A DNA stretch of 64,000 nt. Source: Magnolia sinica (taxonomy: Eukaryota; Streptophyta; Magnoliopsida; Magnoliales; Magnoliaceae). Within the stretch, counting starts at the first letter, position 1; every line of letters begins with the position of its first letter. A program made the position numbers and the translations under genes. The DNA is taken from NCBI RefSeq assembly GCF_029962835.1, contig NC_080578.1:47919001-47983000 (forward strand), in the 5' to 3' direction. This document shows, piece after piece, positions 23,471 through 36,900 of this stretch. Below the pieces are notes generated by a model. The model ran no database searches and had not been told where the DNA came from. It saw nothing but the letters and a program-made list of their open reading frames with translations.

Positions 23471-26400
23471 GAGGTGCAGGATCATGACCCGCAGTCATCA
23501 ACCGGTGGCGTTGTCGAGGGTATTCTTCTTGTTTTTGCTTGCATTATCCATGTTTTGTTTGATTCCAGCACTTCTCATTCTTTCGTGGCCGAGCAGTTTT
23601 GCCTATCGAACGGTATTCCAATGGAGTCCACGTCTAAGGCCTTAGCCATTTTGACTCCCATGGGGAAGTCTGTTGTGTTGAGTTGTCATTGCCCTTCTTA
23701 CTCGGTGCTGGTGGGCGAGATGTTCCTTCCCGCTGATTTGTTTATATTGCCGATGGCGGAGTTTCATGTTATCCTGGGTATGGACTGGCTTACGGAGTAT
23801 TATGCCGTCTTGGACTATGCCACAAGGACAGTCACGTTTCATATTCTCCACTTGCCGGTGTTCCTATTCGTTACCAAGCCCAGAGGAGAGCCGTTGTCGA
23901 GTTTATTGGCTTGTGTCGTCGAGGATTCTGTGGTAGGGTGTATTGAGCAGTTGCCAGTTGTTTATGAGTACCCGGATGTGTTCCAGGAGATCCTGGGTTT
24001 GCCATCGCATCGGTAGATTGAGTTCCAGATTGATTTGGTGCCTGGTACTTCGCCTATCTCGAAGGCCCCCTACCGGATAGCACCGATGAAGTTAAGGGAA
24101 CTACAGGAGCAGTTGGATGAGCTCCGAGAGTTGGATTTTATTTGTCCCAGCAGTTCACCTTGGGGAGCCCCGGTATTGTTCGTGAAGAAGAAGGATGGCT
24201 CGTTAAGGCTCTGTGTGGATTACCGCGAGGTCAACAGAGTCACTATCAAGAACCGATACCCACTTCCCCATATTGATGATTTTTTTGATCAGTTGTAGGG
24301 TGCAAAGTTCTTTTCCAAGATAGACTTGCGCTCCGGTTACCATCAGATTCGGGTCCAAGAGGAGGACATTCTGAAGATGGTATTCCGGACACACTATGGT
24401 CACTTCGAGTTCCTGGTCATGTTGTTCGAACTGACCAATGCGCCCACTGTATTTATGCAGTTGATGAACGAGACGATCTGTTCATGGTGGTGTTTATTGA
24501 TGATATTCTTGTGTATTCGAGGACCCGGGAGGACCATATAGAGGACTTGTAGATTGTGCTAGAGACCCTCCGTGCCCACCAGCTGTATGCAAAGCTGGAG
24601 AAGTGCGAGTTCTGGTAAGAGGAGGTTAAGTTCCTCAGTCACGTGGTGACGAGGGAGGGTGTTGATGTGGACCCCTAGAAGGTTGATGTCGTGCGTCAGT
24701 AGGACCAGCCCATGAATGCATCCGAGATCCGTAGCTTCCTTGGTCTGGCGGGATATTATCGTCGTTTTATCGAGGGTTTCTTTCGTATTGCAGCACCACT
24801 AACCCAATTGACGCGGAAGGGTGCCGAGTTTGTCTGGAGTGACGCCTGCGAAGAGGCATTTATGGAGTTGAAGGACCGCCACACGTTCCCTCCTGTCCTC
24901 ACTCTTCGTTATGGGTGTGAGGGTTTTGATGTATTTACCGATGCCTCTAGAGTTGGCTTGGGTGCTGTCCTGATGCAGTATGGGAAGCCAGTGGCATATG
25001 CCTCGCGCCAACTCAAGGTCCATGAGCTGAACTACCCCACCCATGATTTGGAATTAGCAACAATTGTCTTCGCACTGAAGGTGTGGAGGTATTATCTTTA
25101 TAGGTTTACGTTTGAGCTCTTCTCGGATCATAAGAGCTTGAAGTATCTATTTTTGCAGTTTGATTTGAACATGCGATAGAGGCGATGGATGGAGCTGTTG
25201 AAAGATTATGACTTTGACCTTCAGTACCACCAGGGTAAGGCGAACGTGGTGGCAAATGCGCTCAGCCGTCAGCCATGAGGCCTGGTGGTACAGATGATGG
25301 TTCGACAGTAGCAGATGCTCGAGGATGTTTCGGAGTTTGACTTTGAGTTCAGTCTGCATTCTTCTATTGTTCAGCTTTCTTAGCTTGTCGATTCTACCCT
25401 CTTTGGTTGCTAGGGTGATCGAGGCTCAGCAGACGGACGAGTCACTTCAAGAGTACCGAGCAAAGGTAGCATCCGTGGAGCAGTCAAACTGGCGGATTAG
25501 TTCCGACGGTGGATTACGCTTCAGAGGCCGATTGTTGTCTCAGACGTGCCAGAGTTGTGTCGTGATTTGATGACCGAGGAATACCAATCGAGACTTACTA
25601 TTCACGGGGGCTCCACGAAGATGTACAGAGATATGAGGAGGCAGTACTTTTGGTCAGGGATGAACCACCAGATTGCTAACTTCGTGGCCAAGTGTGACAC
25701 CTGCCAGCATGTCAAGGACGATCACCAAAGACCCCATGGTCCCTTGCAGTCGTTAAACGTTCCAGTGTGGAAGTGGGAGCATGTGTTGACGGATTTCATC
25801 GCGGGTTTGTCGTGGACTCAGTGCGGTCACGATACCATCTAGGTTGTCGTCTGACGAAGTTGGCTCATTTCATTCTGATGCGTGCTTCCTGGTCTATGGA
25901 CTGGTTGGCAAGGATCTTCATTGAGGAGATAGTGAGACTGCACGACATTCCGGCTTTGATCGTATTTGACCGAGACTCCATGTTTACGTCTCAGTTTTGG
26001 AGGAGTTTTTAGCAAGCTATGGGGTCTACTTTGCATCTCAGCACTGCTTATCATATACAGACGGATGGGCAAATCGAAAGGGTCAACTAGATCCTTGAGG
26101 ATATGCTCAGAGCCTGTATGATCGACTTTGTGGGTAGTTGGGACGAGCATTTACGCCTCACCGAGTTCGTGTATAACAATAACTATCAGGCGATTACCGG
26201 CATGGCTCCTTTTGAGGCACTCTATGGTAGACCGTGCAGATCTCTTAGCTGTTGGACCGAGGTTGAAGAGCATTGTCTCCTAGGTCCCGAGCTTGTGTAG
26301 TAGACGTTGGAGATTATTGATGTTATCAGGCAAAGGATGCGCCATCTCAGAATTGGTAAATGAGTTTTGCTGATTGTCAGCGTCGACCCCTCGAGTTTGT

Positions 26401-26824
26401 AGTTGGGGACATGGTATATCTCAAGGTCTCGCCTATGAAAGGCGTAGTTCAATTTGGTGTAAAGGAAAAGCTTGCCCCAAGATTCATTAGACCTTTCGAG
26501 ATTACCGAGTGCGTGGGCGCTATGGCCTATAGGCTTGCCTTACCTTCTGAGTTGTCCATGATCAATAATGTGTTCCATGTTTCTATGTTGCGGAAGTGTG
26601 GGTCGAACATCATACTTGTGATTGATTGGCAGCCCCTTGAGGTTCGTGAGGATGCTTCCTATATTAAGCAGCTGATCCGTATTCTTAATCAAAAGGTGCA
26701 GGTTCTCAGGACTAAGGTCATTCCCTTGGTGAAGGTGCAGTGGAATCATCATTCGGAGACCGAGGTGTCTTGGGAACGTGAGGTCGAGATTAGAGAGCGT
26801 TATCCCCATTTGTTAGATGATTGA
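23471..26824 (+). pseudogene. Broken chromovirus pol: PR, RT, RNase H, integrase, chromodomain
   Basis: Protease: 'LFDSSTSHSFVAEQF' (about 23546), where the catalytic DSG has become DSS. RT: '[20 protein letters not shown]' (about 24150) through '[17 protein letters not shown]', with FIDDIL near 24494 after a frameshift. RNase H: '[18 protein letters not shown]' (about 24925) to 'NALSRQP' near 25270. Integrase: 'MYRDMRRQYFWSGMN', the CDTCQ zinc pair (about 25696), 'TDFIAG' and 'DRDSMFTSQFW', ending with 'APFEALYGRPCRS'. The C-terminal part (26360-26824) has 'VFHVSMLRKC' and 'EVSWEREVEIRERYPHLL', a degenerate chromodomain of the kind that targets integration to heterochromatin. Most in-frame stops are TAG. 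Confidence 0.88.
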
Positions 26825-26936
26825 TTGATATATGATTGTATGCATTGCCTTCTCTTTGATGATTGTTATATGATGGTGGTATTTTGCCTTTCATTTTATC
26901 CTGGATTTGGTAAATTTTGAGGATAAAATTTCTTTA

Positions 26937-26950
26937 TTGGTGGGGAGGGT
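26937..26950 (+). other. Polypurine tract of the chromovirus
   Basis: 'ttggtggggagggt' lies directly before the right LTR, the expected plus-strand priming site. Confidence 0.7.
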
Positions 26951-29900
26951 TGTAAGACCCGACCCGAGTGCATGTGTGTGTATGTGAGTGTGTGTATTTC
27001 GCTTCTCTTGATCTCGCGGTCCTACTAGTCAAATTTCGGCGACCCGTGGATAGTGTTTGCTGTCATCCTTAAGTCCGGTCACGTTAACCCGACCTGGATC
27101 AACCCGAAACCTATGTCATCTTGTTTGCATCGTCGTTGCGGTTCCGATGCCGCGTCCCATGTGTCTATCCGATGTGTAGATCATAAGTTGTAGGCATTTC
27201 ATCATTTTAGCCCTTTAATCATGGTTGTGTGGCCCACCTAGAGTGGTATACACATTTTTCCAAGATGGCTCATCCCATTTGTATAATTTCCAACCAACAC
27301 TACCCAAACCTCCATCTTCTACACTACCTACACCACCACCCATCCCTAGTCTATAGCCACCATCTAGCCCTTCTTTTGCTAGCTTATGATGAGCTCTCTA
27401 ACCCATGCCTCCCTTCCCTAGAGAGAGCATGATGGAATTCTCTAATCTAGCTGGTCTCTTTTAGAGAGACCATCATTGCATTTCTACAACACCTCTCTCT
27501 CTCTCTCTTCTCTCCCTCTCATTTCTCCCTTCTCTCTTTTCATTCTCTCCCTAACAAGAGGGTGGGATGTCCCCACCATCCTCTCATATTCCAACCCCCT
27601 TTTTCCTCCATTTCCTCTCAATCCATCCATCCATATCCCATCCTGCCCATTGATCTTGCTTCCATGGTGCACTAGGAGCTAGGTGATATAGTTTTGGTGG
27701 AGATTAAGAGGTGGGTGCTCCTTTAGATGTGTAATTTTATTTCTCTAGTATAGATCTTCTTATTCCTTTCATTTGGGAAGTGTAGGACCTACCAATCAAT
27801 GGTGGAGATCCTACATAATTCCTTGGATGTGGCCAAATGGCCTATCTTATGCATGCATGTCCCATGCATGGGGTTTTCCTCTATAGACCCCATCATGGTG
27901 GTATCTTTTGATTTCATAGCATGATGGGTCATCTAGATCTTACCATCATGGTAGGGATGACATCCCAACCATTCATTTTGATTATAGGCCATGCATGTGC
28001 TAGATGCATATTGTAATTATAAATCAATGAAGATGTGTGGGCGTGATTGTTCTTGGGAGGGCTCATTAGTGGCGGTGCCCTTTCCCTATGGCTAGATTGT
28101 TTCCCTCTCTCTCCTTTTTTCCTTCATTTTCCCTCATGTGTGTGTGGCCCATTTGGTGGACCTTGGGACGTCTAGAAAATTTAGCAATGGTGAGACGCCC
28201 ATGCCAACTATTTCCCTGATTTTTGGGTGTCCCATTTGCTGCCCAAATGATGCATGCAAGGTGTGTAGACTTGAGTTTACGATCTGGACATTTTTGGGGC
28301 CCACATAGGAATGCCACACCTCTCTTTATTTAATGTATTTATCCATATATGGGTTAGTATATCCAGCTATATATGGCTGTCCAGAAATTCTGGACTGTTT
28401 GCATGGAATGTTGTATCTGATTTTTGGCTTGGGGTTTACCCATGATTTCAATCCCTTTTCTCCCTGATGTGGGGTGTCCCTTGGAGGAGTGGACCCCACC
28501 TTGAACTATGTTAAATCCCTCCTCCATCTATCCATCCATAAGCACCTAAAAGGGCAGGCCCATAGGGGGGGACGGTCCACCTTGCTGGACTGTCCAGCCC
28601 TATTCAATGAAGGGGAAACACTAATATCAGCTTGACCTTTTGAGTTGGTGGGTCACTTTTGTGGACCCCACCTTGTTGTACCTTCAAATAAAATTTATGG
28701 CCACTCATCTCTCCCCTTTTGGGACAAGATTGGGCCCACTTTAATGGATGAACATTGTATGGACAGCAACATATTTTGTGCAGCAGATTTTAATTTCCTA
28801 CACTGTTGTCCATGTGTTTTCTTCATGTTTTGCTTGGGTTTATGCCTTCCTAATTTGGCCCATCTTGTGGCCCATCATGTAGGGACCCATCTCAGGTATG
28901 TGGGCCACCCTTTTTCCACTTAAAATTTGGGGTGTTTGCAGTTGGACTGGCAGCCCACAGCTGAACATTTTAGCTGGGCTGGCCGTCCACCCCATTTGGC
29001 CCACCTTGATGTATGGTTTTATCCAAGCCGTTCCCCTCTCTCATGTGGCCCACTTGGACGTAGCCCATTCCCTAGTGGGATGTCCACAAGTGGGGCCCAC
29101 CTTGATGTCTTTTGGGGCAGCCTTCCATGGCCCCCATGGACCGTCCAAGCTAGGACGCCCAGCCATACCACTTGATATATGTGTTATATCCACTCCCTTC
29201 CTCTAGTGGGACCCCCTGTACACATTGTTGGCCACCCTGGGAACTATATTCACCTCATGTTTACCAGTTTCTGGGCTCCAGCAGGCCCAAGAAGCGAGTA
29301 GGCTGAAATTTCAGCAAGTACCCAGAAATTTCTATATATAGATGATTATTTTGGGGGTTGAGGGGCCCACCAGGCTGAGGATTTTTTTTGTGTACACGCT
29401 TTGCATGTTAACCTCTACTTTTTTTGGGCTTAATTAGTGCACATTTGAAGCCCACCCCAGTTGGGTTTTATCAGGTCCATAATTTTTAGCTAATTGTTGG
29501 ACTATTTAGGCCTTATTGGGCTAGAACTTTCTAGATAGGCTCATTGGACCTTTGGGCCTATATTTACCATATTATTGTGATGGGTTTGTGGGCCAAATTA
29601 CACAAGTAGTTGGGCCTTTGGTTGCCCACTAAAATAACCTTAAACTTGAGCCAAGTTGTAAGGCCCAATTCACTTAAATTACACATAAGAATTGCCCATA
29701 TGGTTGGAATAACGGGTTGCCCATTAGGCCCACCACAATATGTGGGTTTATGACCTTTATGATTGAGCCCAAACCTTGTTTATAGGCCCACAATAATGCA
29801 TATGAGTTGGGCTTTGTATGATTGCCCACTAGGCCCATGATTGGTATAGGCCTTGGGCCTTGATTCGTATTTGGATAGGGGCGAGCTACCTCTTAGGAAC

Positions 29901-31379
29901 CAGTTGAGGTTAGATGTCTTCTTTGGTGATCCTAAGGTAGGCCCATGGATTTTCCATGGGTGGTTAAAGGCCTACCATAGACCCTTATTAGGACCGCTTA
30001 CCCTTCTAGGTTCATATATTGTATTCCTTAACCTTGTGTGCTACCCCAATCTATTGGGCCCCCACTAGAGGATTGCTACTTAGAGTATCTGTATATATAT
30101 CTAAACTTGATCCCTCCTTAGGAAGGAGTGTATTCCATGTCATCATCGCCGTATGGCGCACCTATTTCACCCTCATGATCGATGTGCATCATTGTGCAGT
30201 TGGATTGCATTAGTGTGGGGTCATTGGATTGGTATGATAGAGGGATGGAGTTTTCCCCTCTTGTGAACATTGAGTGCTTGGAGCTGGTGTATGATTGGTA
30301 TGCGTGACTCATGCATTTGGTATCGCATCTCATGGATATTATCGCTCTTACTTCATCAGGGCCTTGCCTCCACAGGTATATTCATGGATGGTTGTATGTA
30401 GACACCGAAAATATTCTTTTTGAGCATTGGGGTACATAGAATATCCCTGGGTGAAAGCCCCTAAACCTTCAAGGTACCTATAAGACACCTCAACGTCGTG
30501 ACCGAGTGAAAATCATGAGTGTCGGAGTTCCTGACACCGTTAGGTCACGTCTCCCACTGTCATGTAGTTGATTGAGATGGGATGTAGTCTAGGCTGAGTC
30601 TGACTAGCTCGTGAATGGGTCCGCTACCGTCGAGCCTTGCTGGTGGTTGGCTATCCACAGGCAAGTAGTGTGGTCTCTTACCCTCATTTGACTGTGCGGT
30701 CTTGAGAGCAACAGTCATCCTGTAGTACATTGACCCCAATGATATTCCTTATGATGGAACTATATGGGATATGTGGACTGATTATGAGCATTAGCATTAC
30801 TTTGGATTACATTGGTATCGGCTGTATAAGCCTTATTGCATTGCATAGCCTTGATATGGCTTCCTGCATTCATGGCTTAGCCTGGGTAAGGTTAGTGATA
30901 TTGGCATTAATCACATTTCCCTTCTGCATCCCCCATTATTCTTTTGCGCACCATTGTCACACACTTTCACCACCCTCTAAGCTTTCTATAAGCTTATGCA
31001 CTATTGATGAGTGCAGGAGATCCTAAGTCAACGTAGTAGTGGGGAGCTGTGGATTTGGATTGGCGTGAGCTGAGGACCTGTTGTAGACCTTTCCTTCCCT
31101 CTTTCTATATTATGTATTTCTTTTTGAACCTTATACCTGTAAAGTTTAAATTCATAGTAGATTTTGCAGTGTATTCCTTGGTTTATTTCTGAGATGTACT
31201 CGCTATGATCTTGGGTATGCTCTATTAGATTGGAATTGTGATATGGAAATCCTCCTTGCAGGATCCCAGGATCGGAATCCTATCTCAGGAGCCAAGAATG
31301 GGGTGTTACGGAGGCTGTTGCCGTCGGAACCGGCTATCGAGTTCCTTGTGAGTCTGATCACCGAGTCTGGGGCGTGACA
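26951..31379 (+). repeat. Right LTR of the chromovirus (4429 bp)
   Basis: Starts TGTAAGACCCGACCC and ends GGGCGTGACA. It holds a CT-rich block near 27490, 'gtggggcccacc'-type phrases (28480-29250), a 'ttgggcc' block, and a tail identical in layout to the left LTR. No conserved reading frame is present; the short open frames here are not shared with the left LTR in a protein-like way. Confidence 0.9.
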
Positions 31380-31384
31380 CTTAC
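31380..31384. repeat. Target-site duplication of the chromovirus, right copy (CTTAC)
   Basis: Partner of 6225-6229, one mismatch. Confidence 0.6.
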
Positions 31385-31716
31385 TGAGTGCATGGAGTTG
31401 CAACCCGACCTTATCTATATTGGACGATTTTTTTGTCCATTACAGTTAAGATCTATAAATGGTATTGACAAAGGATAATAACTATGGAAAATGGGGAAAT
31501 TTGGTCAATTAGGGTGATGAAAAAGGCAAATAGGCAAATTTTTTGTTACAATAGGGCATTTTAGGATGGTAAAGTACCATAAGTGGCATCTCCCTCAAAA
31601 TCCTAACTCTCTTTATAAGTCCTTGATATTTCAAGGGAAGAGGAACTCCAGAGACAAAGGGAAGAGGAACTCCAAAGTGAGGAGGGAGCCAGGACACCCA
31701 GGCCTACTTGGGCGTC

Positions 31717-31763
<47 letters not shown>

Positions 31764-32399
31764 CGTCCACTTCTACACATGTGCATGCTAGGTGTGTGTG
31801 TGTGGAGTCCACCACTCTACGTCAAGGGTTGACATGTTAGTTTTTTGTGACAAGATTGAGTGGTTTCTATACACACAGGTATGGATTGTTTCCATGGCTT
31901 TTTTATTTTTTCTAAAAACATTGAATTATCAAATCAGAGATCCTACGACCTAATCCTAAAATCTAGAATTTTCAAGCGTGATTTATTTCGTTGCACTTTG
32001 GAAAAAAAAAAAAAAAATCCAACACTAACTACCTTATCAACTTGAGAACTGAGGTTATGTTTGGTGAAGTTCATCTCAAATACATGTTAAGCCTAGCCTT
32101 TGAAGTTGATCCAAACCCAGTCTGATTTTGTAGGGTAGAAAATTAACAAATAAGCTCTCAATTGAATTATTTCTACCCTTTGATAATTTGCCCCTTTTGC
32201 TTTGAACATGAATGGTTCCCACAACCATTTGCATAATTGAAGGGTTAAAATTTCAACCTGAAAGTTTCGTTCCTCTTGTTCTTCTTTTGGCATCCCCATC
32301 CAAGAGTATTCCAGTTTGGAATATTAACAACAACCCAAGTCCAACAATTAGTCTCTCAAAGCATTGCTATGTCCGGGTCGAGATGTATTCGACGAACCT
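31385..32399. other. Unassigned spacer with an (AG)n run
   Basis: No gene is seen. Part of it should be the outer remainder of the Tat-type LTR interrupted at 6229, but I could not recognise the edge. It contains an (AG)19 microsatellite at 31723-31760 and an A run near 32002-32016. Confidence 0.5.
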
Positions 32400-33128
32400 T
32401 GTTGTTGATAGATGTCTTAAATCTATAATATCAGCATTCTATCAATGACAAGTTTGATGCCATCGAAGTTAACTCGATCTCATCGAGTATTTCCTGGATT
32501 TCCTTTGTTAGTTGTTGGACATATTGGTGTCATTTTTCGATGACATCGAAGAGTGTTCTATGACATCGAAGATGTGTTCGATGCCATCGAAGCTAGGTCG
32601 AGTAATCAAAGATTTCCGGATAATCCATGTTTTATCTTTGGACAGTTTTAGCATTTTTCGATGCTCTCGAAGTTTAAGTGTCGATGACATCGAATGGTGT
32701 TCGATGACATCGAACGTTTTGCACAGAATTTTGCAGATCTGCCAAATCTATAAAATTTGTTTCTGATTCCGTTTGGGATTCTTTCTAAGGCTATATATAT
32801 GGGTGTAAACGGGATTGAGGTATTCTAAGGGTTTCTAAATCATCCTAGGATTTCAAAGGGTGTAGCAAGGAGGTGATTCAAAGAGTTTCTAAATCGTCCT
32901 AGGGTTTCAAAATGTGTAGCAAGGGTGAGATTCGAGGTTGTTCAAATCAGGTAATGTCTTTCTCTTTGTAATTTATGTTTTTATAATAATATCTATCGCT
33001 TTGTGTCATGGTTTTTTTCCCTAAAGGGTTTTTCCATGTTAAATCTTTGTGTTCTTCTTTCTTTTGCTTGGTGTTTTTGGATTGATATCCTAGATTCATC
33101 TCTGTGTGCTTATGCAATCCCCCCAACA
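32400..33128 (+). repeat. 5' LTR of the 32-37 kb copia element
   Basis: Starts TGTTGTTGATAG and ends CCCCAACA. The first 350 bp align with 37261-37607, including the 'gatgacatcgaagatgtgttcg' region and 'ttccgtttgggattct'. 'ctatatatatgggtg' near 32792 could serve as a TATA-like element. Confidence 0.85.
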
Positions 33129-33130
33129 AG

Positions 33131-33142
33131 TGGTATTAGAGC
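33131..33142 (+). other. Primer-binding site, tRNA-Met type, mutated
   Basis: TGGTATTAGAGC differs from TGGTATCAGAGC by one C-to-T change and follows the LTR by two bases. Confidence 0.8.
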
Positions 33143-33183
33143 TAACGTTGGGGCACAGGCTTGATTCTAAAGGATCAATATCA

Positions 33184-33920
33184 ATGGGAAATACTAAGTA
33201 TAGTATTGAAAAGTATTAAGGCAAAAATAATTTTGAGTTATGGAAAGTTAAGATGATTAACCTATTAACTAAGCAAGGCGAAGATGGGGTTGTTGAGGAA
33301 CGACGACCATCTATGAGTGATGATGATTGGAAGACTCTTGATAAGAAGGCCAAATTCTATATTCAATTGTGTCTGACAGATGAGGTTCTCTACAATGTTA
33401 CGAGGGAGAAAACTGCAGCGAATATGTGGGCGAAGTTAGAGGACGTTTATGCTAAAAAGTCCATTGAAAATCGCATACACTTAAAGTTGCAGTTGTTCAA
33501 CTTCAGGATGACAGAAAGTGGAAATGTGGAAGCCCACATCAGTAATTTTAATAACTTAATTTGCAAGTTATTAGACATGGGGAACTGGTCAAAGATGAAT
33601 ATCAGGCATGTATCTTGCCGAATTCTCTTCTGGCATCGTATGAGTCATTCAGGGACTCATTATGCACCGGTAATAAGTTCCTGAGTGTAGATACCATTAT
33701 CTCATCCCTTCAAGGGAAGGCTATGAGAAAGATAAATAGTAGCATATGGACCTCTTATGATGCACTGCTCACAAGAGGCCAAAATACTAAGTGAGATACA
33801 TGATCTTCTCGATCAATATCCAAATCAATGGCAAGGGCAAGGGCAAGTTAAAATATTGAAACTGTGGAATTACAGGACACATGAAGAAGGAGTGTACAAA
33901 TCGTAAGTCAAAGAAAGAAA
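33184..33920 (+). pseudogene. Broken copia gag
   Basis: ATG at 33184 with a stop after 11 codons. The frame then continues: 'NFELWKVKMINLLTKQG' and 'TAANMWAKLEDVYAKKS' in 33253-33684, typical of copia gag (UBN2 type). A frameshift near 33590 follows. The zinc knuckle near 33850 reads NCGITGHMKKEC with its first Cys and a Trp codon lost. Confidence 0.8.
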
Positions 33921-36900
33921 ACTCAGAGCTTCTTCCAGGGATGCTAATATTATCACATCTGATGAAGAGACAATCACATGTGATGTTTTGTCTGTGTTTA
34001 TGATCAGACACTTGCACGATGATCGTAGAGATGAGTGGATCCTTGCCACATGAGTTTCATATCACATGACTCCTCATCGAAGTTCGTTCACTAGTTACAG
34101 ATAGTGCGATAGTGGACATATCTTTATGGGCAACGACAATGCATGTAATGTTGTGGCTATTGGTACGGTGAGCATGAAAATGTTTGATGGGATGAAGCGT
34201 ACCTTGACTAATGTCAGGCACGTTCCTGATATGAAGAAGTATTTGATTTCTCTCGGTGGACTCGAGAGTATGGGGTGCGAGTTCACCGATCTTAATAGTA
34301 TCCTTAAAGTTTCAAAAGGGGCACTCGTGATTATGAGAGCGTAGAGGCACAAAAATCTTTACAAGTTAATCGGGAGCACTTCAGTATGTGGAGCAACAGC
34401 GACTGTTGCGGATTCAATGTCTGCACGTATGTGGCATGCTAGTTAGGGCCACATGAGCGAGCGGGGCATGATAGTATTTTTTTATTGATGTTTGACTTCC
34501 GCTTTTAAGAATTCTGATTCAGATATATGTGAGCATTATATATATGGTGAACGATTTAGATTATCTTTTAAATATGGAAAACATATATGTAAGGGAGTGG
34601 TTGATTATGTGCACTCTAACGTATAGGGGCCATCTTCAGAGGCTTTCGTTAGAAGGTTGACATGGTTTGTCTCATTCATTGACGACCACTCCTGAAAAGT
34701 TTGAGTTTACTTCATGAAACGTAAATCTGAAGTTTTCACCGTATTCAGACAATGGTGAAAAACAGTCAGGATGAAAAATAAATGTTTTAAAGACTGACAA
34801 TGGTGAAAAGTTTACCTCCACTAAGTTTAATGAATATTGCACAGATAAAGAGATCATTAGGTACAACACGGTGCACCACACGCCTGAACAAAACGATGTG
34901 GTTAAGCGGATGAATTGGACTCTCTTGAAGAGGGCTTGATGCATGTGAAGTAATGCTGGGTTGGGCAAGGACATGGACTGAGGTCGTTAACACGGCTTGT
35001 TATTTGGTGTACCGGTCTCATTCTACATCAATTGATTGTAAAATCCTAGAAGAAGTATGGATTGCTCATAAGATGGACTACTCAGATTTGTGCATATTTG
35101 GTTGCGAGGTTTACTCTCATGTACCGTTAGTTTAGAGAAATAAGTTAGGCCATAGAACCAAAAAGTATATCTTTGTTGGCTACAGTGTTGGTGTAAAATG
35201 CTACAGGTTATACGAGAAAGCCACAGGCAAGGTCATCACTAGTCGTGACATCAAATTTGATGAAAACTCCCTATTCCACAAGAATGAACAAGAGGAGTAA
35301 GAGGAACCGAAAATGTTGATTATAGATGTTTAGATTAACATAGATGATACTTAGGGAGAAACAGATGCCCAGATAGAGGTATAGGAGTAGGTGAAGCAGC
35401 CACCTGCAAGAAGAAACTCACCGTGTGATCGTAAGTCACCGACAAGATACAGGGATGACTCTAATATCGCATATGTCATCATTACAGATAAGGACCCATT
35501 TACTATTCAGGAGGCTCTTAATGAGCCTGATGCAGAAAAGTGAAAGGCGAAAATGAACAATGAGATGTACTCGTTGCACAAAAACAACACATGAGAGCTG
35601 GTGGAACTTTCAGTAGGCCGAAAAGCGATTAGATGCAAGTGGTTGTTTAAAAGGAAACATGATAGATATAAGGCGAGGCTGATAGCGAAGGGTTATGCTC
35701 AAAGAAAAGGAATCGACTTCACTGAGATATTCGTGCCGATGGTTAAGAAGGTGTCTATCAGATTAGTGTTGGCGCTGGTTGCCCAATACGATCTCGAGCT
35801 GAAACAGATGGATGTCAAGACTGCATTCATATATGGGGGAGTTGGAAAAATAGATCTACATGAAACAACCTGAGGGCAATGAAGTTAAAGGGACAAAGAA
35901 CAATGTTTGCAGGTTAACGAGGTCAATGTACGCATGAAACAGTCGCCTAGGCAGTAGTATAAAAAAAATTAATTCTTTCATGTTGAATCAGAAACTTACT
36001 AGGAGTGAATACAATCACTATGTGTATTATAAAACATTGAGTGATGACAAGTTCATCATTACTGTACTTTATGTTGATCGCCAGTCATGATATGCCTGAA
36101 TTCGATGTACTGAATACTCAGTTATCACGGATATTCGAGATGAAGATCTGGGGGCCGCAAAGAGGTTTCTCGGCATAGATATTCATAGAAACAAAAAGAA
36201 GAGCAAACTTTAGTTATTACATATAGAATACATTGAAAATGTGTTGATCAAGTATGGGATAGACCCCGGGTAAAGTTGGTGAGCATTCCCTATGGGGATC
36301 ACTTTAAGCTTTCCTCAGAATAATGTCCCAAAACAGATAAGGAAAAGCATGATGTCTTATGTGTCTTATTCGAATGTCGTTAGCTGTTTAATGTATGATA
36401 TGGTTTATACGATACCAAATATTTCACAGGCAATCGGTGTTGTGAGCAGATACATGTCAAACCCCGGCAAATAACATTGGGAAGCGGTGAAATGGCTACT
36501 TCGATACAGTCGAGGTACAAAAGACAACGTCTTAACTTTTGAGAAAACATGAGTAAAGTTGGTAGGGTATGTAGATTCAGACTACGTAGGCAGTGTAGAT
36601 TCTAGAAAGTTAACTTCAAGTTACTCATTTGTACTAGTGGGTAGAGTAATTAGTTGGATGTCGAAGCTTCAGTTCGTGGTGACTCTTTCCACGACCGAAG
36701 CCAAGTATATGATAGTGATAGAAGCGTTTAAAAAAAGTGTTTGGTTGAGAGGCTTAATAAATTAGTTGGAGCTTCAGAAGGAGGTTGTGTTAGTTAATTT
36801 TGATAGTGAGAGCGCTATCAATTTGGCTAAAAATTCTACTTATCACTCCTGTATTAAACACATTGATGTTCGTCACCATTTTATCCGACGGGTGCTTGAG

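Larger units (their letters stand above)
6230..31379 (+). mobile_element. Ty3/gypsy chromovirus (Tekay/Del type) with nested insertions
   Basis: The left LTR spans 6230-21867 (inflated by two insertions), the internal region 21868-26950, and the right LTR 26951-31379. The internal order is gag, protease, RT, RNase H, integrase and a C-terminal chromodomain-like segment, which together with 4.4-kb LTRs fits the Tekay/Del chromovirus lineage. The left LTR starts TATAAAACCC where the right one has TGTAAGACCC, so its terminal TG has mutated. All genes are broken by stops. Removing the 9343-bp nested element and the 19073-21014 insertion makes the two LTRs collinear. Confidence 0.85.
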
